DNA of 64,000 nt from CAYNJY01 sp964397755 (GTDB lineage Bacteria > Patescibacteriota > Microgenomatia > UBA10105 > UBA927). Within the stretch, counting starts at the first letter, position 1. Each line of letters begins with the position of its first letter. Where the stretch lies: NCBI GenBank assembly GCA_964397755.1, contig CAYNJY010000001.1, positions 1 to 64,000 on the forward strand, read 5' to 3'. This document shows, in pieces, positions 58,500-64,000 of this stretch. The position numbers and the translations under genes were made by a program. The notes beneath the pieces are model-generated. The model was given only the letters and a program-made list of their open reading frames with translations. It did not search any database and was not told where the DNA came from.

Positions 58500-59548
58500 A
58501 GTGAAGCCAAAACCTTTTGGTACGCTTTCTCATACCCATCGACCATTACCGGACTTGAAAAGTATTGTTCAACGCGTGTGCGGCACGCGGCCCGATCTAT
58601 AAACCCGATCTTTTGTACTGCACGAACCAATCCATCGATCCCCTCAACTGGCTCCACCACATATCCCGTTTTCCCGTTCTCAACAATTTCAGGAACCGAC
58701 CCGCAGTTGTAGGCCACAACCGGTGTCCCACACGCCATCGACTCTATCATGACAAGTCCAAAGGGCTCGTGCCACAAAATCGGGAACAACACAGCCCGCG
58801 CGCCTCCATAAAGCTCGATAAGAGCATTCATACTTACTTCCCCATGAAATACGACGCTGCCGCCATCGACGTAAGGTTTGATCACTTCGTCAAAGTACTT
58901 CCGATCAACGGGATCTATCGCCGCAGCCATTTCCAAACGCAACCCCACCTTTTTTGCGGTGTGTATGGCCTCAAGTGCCCCTTTTTTGGGACTTACCCGT
59001 CCCACCCAAAGCAGATACTCACTATTGTTTTGGGGAACAAAGAGATACTCGGAAGTATCCAGGGCGTTATAAACCGTTGCCACAAAGTGAAGGTCCGGCA
59101 TCCCGCCGCGCTGGTTATCGGATATGGAAATATAATTGAAGTGTTTGTGTCTAGCTAACATTGCCCGTTTTTCCTCTGTCGTTTCACCCGTGTAATACGA
59201 TCCATGGATCGTAAAAAGAACCGGCGTCCTGATTCCCTCCGCGCCCGGCAGACTCAAGTATTGCCCATGGCTATGGATGAGATCAAACTCCGCCGCCCGA
59301 TCGTAACACGCCTGATAGTGCAAAAGTGGCTTATCGTTGTTTCCTTTGTCAAACCCACTGTTGCCAAGCGACGTTTCAAAAACGCTCGATAGCTTTGCCT
59401 TCGTTTTACTATCTCCACTGGCAAATAACGTGACCTCATGACCCCGCTTGACCAGTCCTTCCGTAAGGAGCGACACGATGCGCTCCGTCCCTCCGTAGAG
59501 ACTCGGAGGAATCGGGAGGTACGGCGGGGCAAGGATGGCAATCTTCAT
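58496..59548 (-). CDS. GT4-family glycosyltransferase, tandem copy B
   Basis: This 350-residue enzyme begins MKIAILAPPYLPIPPSLYGG and has LWVGRVSPKKGALEAI, AVLFPILWHEPFGLVMIESM and GTPVVAYNCGSVPEIV. No repeat insertion is present. Four-base overlaps join it to copies A and C, so the three are translated as a coupled operon. Confidence 0.92.
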   Translation of the reverse strand: MKIAILAPPYLPIPPSLYGGTERIVSLLTEGLVKRGHEVTLFASGDSKTKAKLSSVFETSLGNSGFDKGNNDKPLLHYQACYDRAAEFDLIHSHGQYLSLPGAEGIRTPVLFTIHGSYYTGETTEEKRAMLARHKHFNYISISDNQRGGMPDLHFVATVYNALDTSEYLFVPQNNSEYLLWVGRVSPKKGALEAIHTAKKVGLRLEMAAAIDPVDRKYFDEVIKPYVDGGSVVFHGEVSMNALIELYGGARAVLFPILWHEPFGLVMIESMACGTPVVAYNCGSVPEIVENGKTGYVVEPVEGIDGLVRAVQKIGFIDRAACRTRVEQYFSSPVMVDGYEKAYQKVLASL

Positions 59549-60645
59549 GTATTTTTTAAGTTTTTTACTGCTTTCTCCAGTGCGTCGATCATTTTTTCAT
59601 TGGTAAAATGCTCCTCAACGTGCCGGCGGCATGCCGTGCGGTCAATCTCTCCTATCTTTTTCACCGCTTCTATCAATTGATCTTCTGCATCAACGACAAA
59701 TCCCGTCTTGCCGTCCACTACGACTTCCGGCACTGCACCGCGTCGATATGCCGCAACCGGGGTACCACACGCCATCGCTTCTATCATCACGAGTCCGAAG
59801 GGCTCTTCCCACAGAACGGGAAACAGGAGTGCTTTGGCATTTTGGTAAAGCGCCACTTTTTCTTCCATCCCGAGTTCCCCGTGATGGATAACGGAAACGC
59901 CGTCGATTAATGGGGCGATTTCTTTTGCATAATATGCCGGATCACCGATTTTTCCGGCCATGATAAACTGCATGCTAACTGCTTTGGCAACCGCAATTCC
60001 GGCTTGTTGGTTTTTATGCGGGGCGATGGAACCCATCATCAAAAGATAGTCGTCAGGCGTAGCCTCGTATGGAAAATCAGCAAGGTCTACCCCATTGTAA
60101 ACAGTGCCAACGTAGTTCAAATGAGGAAATGGCCTTCTCTGGGCGTTACTGATACTGACAAGCGGCGTCTTATACTGCTTGCAAAGTTCAGCAAGTGCTC
60201 CAAACATCGGCAGGTGCATGACGTTTACGTATGCTTTTTTCTGCCTGATGGCGTGCTGATGGAAAAGCACTTCCCCCCCCCGCATGTTATTGATAACCAC
60301 GTCAAACTCACCGGAATGTCCGTCCATCCAACCGAGTACCTGTGTCAGATACGCCATTTCGCTCCGGAGCTTGCGGGACGATTCAACATACTCTATGGTT
60401 TTGTTTGGAAATTGGAAATTGGAAATTGGAAATTGCCGGTTCGGAGAACCGGCCACGGTATCGCCGCCGCCGATGGGTACGAGCCGGTACGATGGGTCCG
60501 GCGTGGATCCGCGCGCCGCAACAAGCGTCACCTGATGACCGTTTTTAGAAAGTCCGATCGCCTGGGCGTAGGCGACCCGTTCTGTCCCGCCCTGCATAGG
60601 CGGCGGCACGGGAAGAGCCACGGATCCCAAAATAAGAATCTTCAT
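59545..60645 (-). CDS. GT4-family glycosyltransferase, tandem copy C
   Basis: This 366-residue enzyme begins MKILILGSVALPVPPPMQGG and has LMMGSIAPHKNQQAGI, ALLFPVLWEEPFGLVMIEAM and GTPVAAYRRGAVPEVV. Residues about 68-80 (FPISNFQFPNK) derive from a GGAAATT-type repeat. It heads the tandem set. About 100 bases separate it from the next GT upstream. Confidence 0.92.
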   Translation of the reverse strand: MKILILGSVALPVPPPMQGGTERVAYAQAIGLSKNGHQVTLVAARGSTPDPSYRLVPIGGGDTVAGSPNRQFPISNFQFPNKTIEYVESSRKLRSEMAYLTQVLGWMDGHSGEFDVVINNMRGGEVLFHQHAIRQKKAYVNVMHLPMFGALAELCKQYKTPLVSISNAQRRPFPHLNYVGTVYNGVDLADFPYEATPDDYLLMMGSIAPHKNQQAGIAVAKAVSMQFIMAGKIGDPAYYAKEIAPLIDGVSVIHHGELGMEEKVALYQNAKALLFPVLWEEPFGLVMIEAMACGTPVAAYRRGAVPEVVVDGKTGFVVDAEDQLIEAVKKIGEIDRTACRRHVEEHFTNEKMIDALEKAVKNLKNT

Positions 60646-60745
60646 TATTTTAGTGTACCATGCTTTTCCCCGTAGCGCATACCCACTCCACCCACTCCAC
60701 CTCCGGTGTGGCGTAGCCTCGACACCTGTGGGTATTTATCGATCA

Positions 60746-61933
60746 TTACTTTTTTACCACCGCGTTATTTTTCTTCCCGTACCGCTCGTAGATGCGTTCA
60801 AATGTACGCGCAATCGTCTCCCACGAAAATTTCTCCTCTGCAATCCTCCTGGCATTCTGACCCATTTTGAGACGTATTGATTCGTTGTCGAGTAGTTTGT
60901 TAACTTTCCTCACAATCTCTTCGCTGTTTCTGGGGCGAATAAAAAGGCCATTGACACCTTCTTTCACTGCAAGCGGGATCCCGCCTTTGCGGGTGACGAC
61001 CACCGGAGTGTTGCACGCCATCGCCTCCAAAATAACCAAACCGAGCGGTTCGTCCCAGACGGAGGGCGCGATAAACACATCGGCCCGGGAGTAATATGGC
61101 ACGAGTTTTTTGACCCCAGCCCCAAGGTGGCCCACCCAATGTACGTTGGTAAGACCTAAGTTTTGGGCCTTTTGCTTGAGTTTGGGTAGTTCCGGCCCGT
61201 CACCCAGGATCACCACTTCGCCGTGGATCTTTTTGGCAGCACCGATCAGGTACTCTACCCCTTTATACTTGGTGATCTTGCCGGCAAACACAACCACGGG
61301 TTTTCCATGAAGATTTAATTCGCGATCTACCTGATCGGCTCCAGACTCACTATAGACAAATTTGTTAATATCTACCCCACCCGGAATCACGCGGCATTTT
61401 TCATGGAAGTACCCCTTAAAAACCCGCAAAAACCAGTCGCGCGTGTAGCCGCTGTTGGGGATGATACGTTTGGCGCGGTACATCGCGTAGTACGTGGCCC
61501 TCCCGTAGCGCCGGTCTTTTTCAATCGTGGGCAATTCCGAACCGTGGATGGTGGTCACGAAATTGATGCCGTACATATCTTTGACAAACGCCGCCGCCCA
61601 CGTCAGAGGAAACGCATGATGGACGTGGATGATATCGGGTTTGAAGTCTTCAACCGCGGCAATCGTGCCGTCTAAAAACGTTTTATAAATGAGAGCTACC
61701 TCGACATTCGTGAGTTGGGTATAGAGCTTGCAATCGGGCCATTCCGGATGACCGGTGAAGGCAACCGGAAACGGGAGATTCACGGTGTAAAGTTTCGCTT
61801 TATCAATCGGCCGGTCATCGGGGGCTAGAATCGCAACTTTATGGTCGCGTCCGACGACAGAAGCCAAATGCCGGGCATACGTCCCGCTCCCCGACCCCCA
61901 AAACGGAAACGTTTGCAGATAGAGTACGCGCAT
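60746..61933 (-). CDS. GT4-family glycosyltransferase
   Basis: This 395-residue enzyme begins MRVLYLQTFPFWGSGSGTYA. It has VVFAGKITKYKGVEYL, DVFIAPSVWDEPLGLVILEAMA and NTPVVVTRKGGIPLAV. It is less like copies A to C. TATAAT lies 6 bases before ATG 61933; a longer frame (to 62050) would overlap the wecG-like gene. The acceptor is unknown, but the cluster suggests an exported polysaccharide. Confidence 0.9.
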   Translation of the reverse strand: MRVLYLQTFPFWGSGSGTYARHLASVVGRDHKVAILAPDDRPIDKAKLYTVNLPFPVAFTGHPEWPDCKLYTQLTNVEVALIYKTFLDGTIAAVEDFKPDIIHVHHAFPLTWAAAFVKDMYGINFVTTIHGSELPTIEKDRRYGRATYYAMYRAKRIIPNSGYTRDWFLRVFKGYFHEKCRVIPGGVDINKFVYSESGADQVDRELNLHGKPVVVFAGKITKYKGVEYLIGAAKKIHGEVVILGDGPELPKLKQKAQNLGLTNVHWVGHLGAGVKKLVPYYSRADVFIAPSVWDEPLGLVILEAMACNTPVVVTRKGGIPLAVKEGVNGLFIRPRNSEEIVRKVNKLLDNESIRLKMGQNARRIAEEKFSWETIARTFERIYERYGKKNNAVVKK

Positions 61934-61940
61934 AGATCGA

Positions 61941-62771
61941 TTATAGCCTACTCTTTTCTGCAAGGACAAGGAAGATAAACCGAAGAAGCGCAAGCTGCCG
62001 GCCGAGGCGCCACGGCTGCCGCCCCAGCCGCCAGAGCCATTCGAGGCCAAGTGATCGGATGAGGAAGGGTGCCCGCGGCACCCGCCTGGCGAGAATATCG
62101 AATGAGCCGCCGACGGACATGAGGATCACACCGTCATTGCGAGGAGGCCCGACGCTACGTCGGGCCGACGTGGCAATCCCATTCTGATAGAGATTGCTTC
62201 GCTTCGCTCGCAATGACAAGACCAATTGCTCCATGAAGAACTCCTGTTTCGGAGCGCCAAGACCGACGAAGACGATTCTGGTGTTGGTTTTTTTGATTTT
62301 TTCAAGAAATTCTCCATCCTCCGGCTCCATTGCCCAGCCTACTAGCTCCGGGTACTGTGCCTTTAAGCACTCAAGCGCCTCGACTGCTACACCGCCCCTG
62401 CCACCGATAAGTCCTATGGGGTAGCCCTGTTTGGCCGCCAGTCCCACCAGATCTTCCATAAAATCCACGCCGTGAATCCGCTTAATTTTCAATTTTAAAT
62501 TTGAAATCTGAAATCTGAAATTGCGGAGCCGTATCGCGGCGACGAGGCCTATCCCGTCCGGGAGCGCCACGTCAGCCTGATTGAGGATTTTTGCAAAGTG
62601 GGGATCTTTTTGAGCACGGACGATTTGCTCCGGATTCGGCGTCACAACTCTTATCACTTTTCGCGTATCACTTATCGCTTCTTCAAGGTACTTTTCGATA
62701 TACTCTAAGATAGATTTTTTAGATTCAGTCGTCACGGAAATACCGAGTATTTTTGTTGACTTTAGACCCAT
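61941..62771 (-). CDS. WecG/TagA/CpsF-family glycosyltransferase (GT26), with in-frame palindromic insertion
   Basis: This 276-residue enzyme of the N-acetylmannosaminyl/UDP-sugar transferase family has VVTPNPEQIVRAQKD, ADVALPDGIGLV and FVGLGAPKQEFFMEQL, then SVGGSFDILARR. Between the last two motifs about 30 extra residues (SLRAKRSNLYQNG...) are encoded by a palindromic element at 62133-62217. A second insertion (about 82-96, FQISNLKLKIK) is a heptamer repeat. A TATAAT-like box lies just before the ATG. It would act early in the glycan pathway, on a lipid-linked sugar. Confidence 0.88.
   Translation of the reverse strand: MGLKSTKILGISVTTESKKSILEYIEKYLEEAISDTRKVIRVVTPNPEQIVRAQKDPHFAKILNQADVALPDGIGLVAAIRLRNFRFQISNLKLKIKRIHGVDFMEDLVGLAAKQGYPIGLIGGRGGVAVEALECLKAQYPELVGWAMEPEDGEFLEKIKKTNTRIVFVGLGAPKQEFFMEQLVLSLRAKRSNLYQNGIATSARRSVGPPRNDGVILMSVGGSFDILARRVPRAPFLIRSLGLEWLWRLGRQPWRLGRQLALLRFIFLVLAEKSRL
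62133..62217. repeat. 85-bp palindromic element inside the wecG-like gene
   Basis: The ends GTCATTGCGAG and CTCGCAATGAC are exact inverted repeats. An inner hairpin is formed by GGCCCGAC/GTCGGGCC. The sequence (ATTGCGAGG, TGGCAATCCC, GATTGCTTCGC) is like the interspersed palindromic elements found in many bacterial genomes, and is read in frame, as in Rickettsia palindromic elements. Confidence 0.8.
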
Positions 62772-62912
62772 AGTATTATATACTACGTCATTACTCTACC
62801 TGCCCATCCCCTCCGCTCCGTCCAAGTGAACACATTTTTTCGTATCTGATTTTCCCCTCCATTGATCTTCACGCTATTGAAGGGATTTTTCTATAAGCCT
62901 CGCTATTTTTCC

Positions 62913-62949
62913 GTTGTAACAATAACGCGGCCGCGTTATTGTTGTCAAC
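62913..62949. repeat. Solo palindrome centred on GCGGCCGC
   Basis: The core 62918-62943 is a perfect 26-bp palindrome (AACAATAACGCGG and its complement), with GTTG/CAAC further out. On the minus strand it reads TTGACA-8 bases-GCGGCCGC, like the half-sites around the PaaX genes. It stands alone between mreB copy 2 and the wecG-like gene, with no PaaX gene nearby. A role as a simple terminator is unlikely because no U-run follows. Confidence 0.8.
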
Positions 62950-62967
62950 GCATCTCTTTATAGGCTT

Positions 62968-63999
62968 TTATCTCCTACTGACACTTCGTTTATAGAGCTC
63001 TATGTTTTCAATCGCCACCCCGGTCCCGCGCACCACACAAAGGAGCGGATCTTCAGCAACATGCGCCGGCACGCCGGTCATCTGGGTCACGAGCTTATCG
63101 AAGTTGCGCAGCATACTCGTTCCGCCTGCCATGACAATCCCTTTGTCAATAATATCTGCCGCAAGCTCCGGCGGCGTTTCTTCGAAAACCGCCTTGAGGG
63201 CTGAAATGATCTGGTGGAGAACTCCCGTAATGGCCTCGGTTACCTCAGCGCTCGCGAGCGTAATAATCCGGGGAAGGCCGGTGACGGTATCTCGGCCACG
63301 AACCTCCATAGACGTTTCTACTTTCCCGCTTCCCGCCTCTAGCTTCTGCTTCTCAGGCAGGGCGTCTCCAATGGTAATTTTTATAGACTCTGCCATGCGC
63401 TCGCCGATGATCAGGTTATACTTGCGTTTGACATAGTTGGCTATTGCCTCATCGATTTTGTTACCCGCAACACGCACGCTTTTGTGGACGACCACGCCGC
63501 CGAGGGATATAACCGCGGCCTCCGTCGAGCCGCCGCCGATATCGACAATCATGTGCCCGGAAGCCTGTGCGATCGGGATTTTCGCGCCGATTGCGGCCGC
63601 AAGCGGCTCCTCAATGAGGTAGGCAACTTTCGCGCCGGCTGACAGCGTCGCGTCCAAAATCGCCCGGCGCTCGACCTGCGAGGCGCCGGTCGGGACGCAA
63701 ATCATCACTTCCGGCTTAAAGATGCGGTTTCGACCAACCGTCTGGTCGATAAAGTACGCGAGCATCGCCTCCGTGATCTGGTAGTCGGCAATCACGCCAT
63801 CGCGCATCGGGCGCGTGGCAGTAATATTTCCAGGTGTCCGGCCCAACATTTCCTTGGCTTCTTTGCCCACCGCGACAACCCGACTGTCATCAACCGTCAT
63901 GGCTACCACCGTCGGCTCGTTGAGAACAACTCCTGTGCCAGCGAGCCAAACTAAACTGTTCGCCGTCCCGAGATCAATGCCAAGCCTTTTCGTAAACAT
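62968..63999 (-). CDS. mreB: Rod shape-determining protein MreB (copy 2)
   Basis: This 343-residue actin-like protein has GIDLGTANSLVWLAGTGV, TRPMRDGVIADYQ, IEEPLAAAIGAKIP and IVDIGGGSTEAAVISLGG, and ends near the usual C-terminus. The ATG is at 63999, one base from the window end, so anything upstream is unseen. It differs clearly from copy 1 (12115-13170). The two may form separate filaments or one mixed filament. GCGGCCGC at 63593 inside this gene is coding and not palindromic in its flanks. Confidence 0.96.
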   Translation of the reverse strand: MFTKRLGIDLGTANSLVWLAGTGVVLNEPTVVAMTVDDSRVVAVGKEAKEMLGRTPGNITATRPMRDGVIADYQITEAMLAYFIDQTVGRNRIFKPEVMICVPTGASQVERRAILDATLSAGAKVAYLIEEPLAAAIGAKIPIAQASGHMIVDIGGGSTEAAVISLGGVVVHKSVRVAGNKIDEAIANYVKRKYNLIIGERMAESIKITIGDALPEKQKLEAGSGKVETSMEVRGRDTVTGLPRIITLASAEVTEAITGVLHQIISALKAVFEETPPELAADIIDKGIVMAGGTSMLRNFDKLVTQMTGVPAHVAEDPLLCVVRGTGVAIENIELYKRSVSRR

Positions 64000-64000
64000 A

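Overview
The window looks like a contig from a Patescibacteria (CPR) bacterium, most probably of the Microgenomates type. Its 16S rRNA is diverged at universal primer sites and carries an insertion that encodes a protein. Many proteins have one membrane segment and a Pro/Thr/Ser-rich stalk, glycosyltransferases are numerous, and no amino-acid or lipid synthesis operons are visible. The standard code is used (TGA is stop, TGG is Trp). Three 100-N scaffold gaps occur at 17238-17337, 39238-39337 and 42402-42501. The lineage is an inference from these traits, not a computed placement.

Layout. 1-1400: 5' half of a 16S rRNA gene (minus), with its leader and promoter. 1.4-13.2 kb (minus): TrmH-type methylase, secreted protein, PAP2 phosphatase, TopA and DprA, then a cell-wall operon running mreB, PAP2-like, PBP2, alpha/beta hydrolase, lipid glycosyltransferase. 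13.2-16.4 kb: orphan genes and a PaaX/Cas2-like gene between palindromes. 16.4-21.8 kb (mostly plus): O-antigen ligase/TPR, def, fmt, small proteins, rpmB and a site-2 protease. 21.8-22.8 kb: a structured RNA candidate, an interrupted tRNA-Thr with an intact tRNA-Thr inside it, and tRNA-Tyr. 22.9-29.4 kb: DUF47/PiT phosphate pair, hydrolase, a second PaaX gene with terminal inverted repeats, and the threonine-degrading kbl/tdh pair. 29.5-33.6 kb: tRNA-Thr(GGT), two EamA transporters, AdoMetDC-like protein, SGNH hydrolase, rpmG and tRNA-Trp. 33.6-41.4 kb: accessory block that splits the usual rpmG-tRNA-Trp-secE order. 41.4-46.2 kb: secE, nusG, rplK, rplA, L10 leader, rplJ, rplL. 46.4-55.7 kb: HD-GYP-like protein, galT-like, archaeal-type CoaD/DUF359 fusion, peptidases, deoC, rpe, rpiB. 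55.8-62.8 kb (minus): glycan cluster with glycogen synthase, four GT4 enzymes and a WecG-type enzyme. 63-64 kb: a second mreB.

How the genes fit together. The two mreB genes, PBP2, PAP2 proteins, O-antigen ligase, galU, galT and the glycosyltransferase cluster form a cell-shape and surface-polysaccharide programme. Pentose-phosphate pieces (rpe, rpiB, deoC) and kbl/tdh fit a scavenging metabolism. The secE to rplL block supplies the translation core.

The most unusual structures are: (i) two PaaX/Cas2-like genes, each tightly enclosed by palindromic GCGGCCGC repeats that overlap their promoters, plus a similar solo palindrome; (ii) a tRNA-Thr gene interrupted in its D arm and anticodon loop, with another tRNA-Thr(TGT) inside the second insert; (iii) heptanucleotide repeats that have expanded in frame inside many conserved proteins; (iv) a palindromic element read through in frame by the wecG-like gene; (v) a 16S insertion ORF; and (vi) many genes with a -10 box 6-7 nt before the start codon, suggesting leaderless transcripts.
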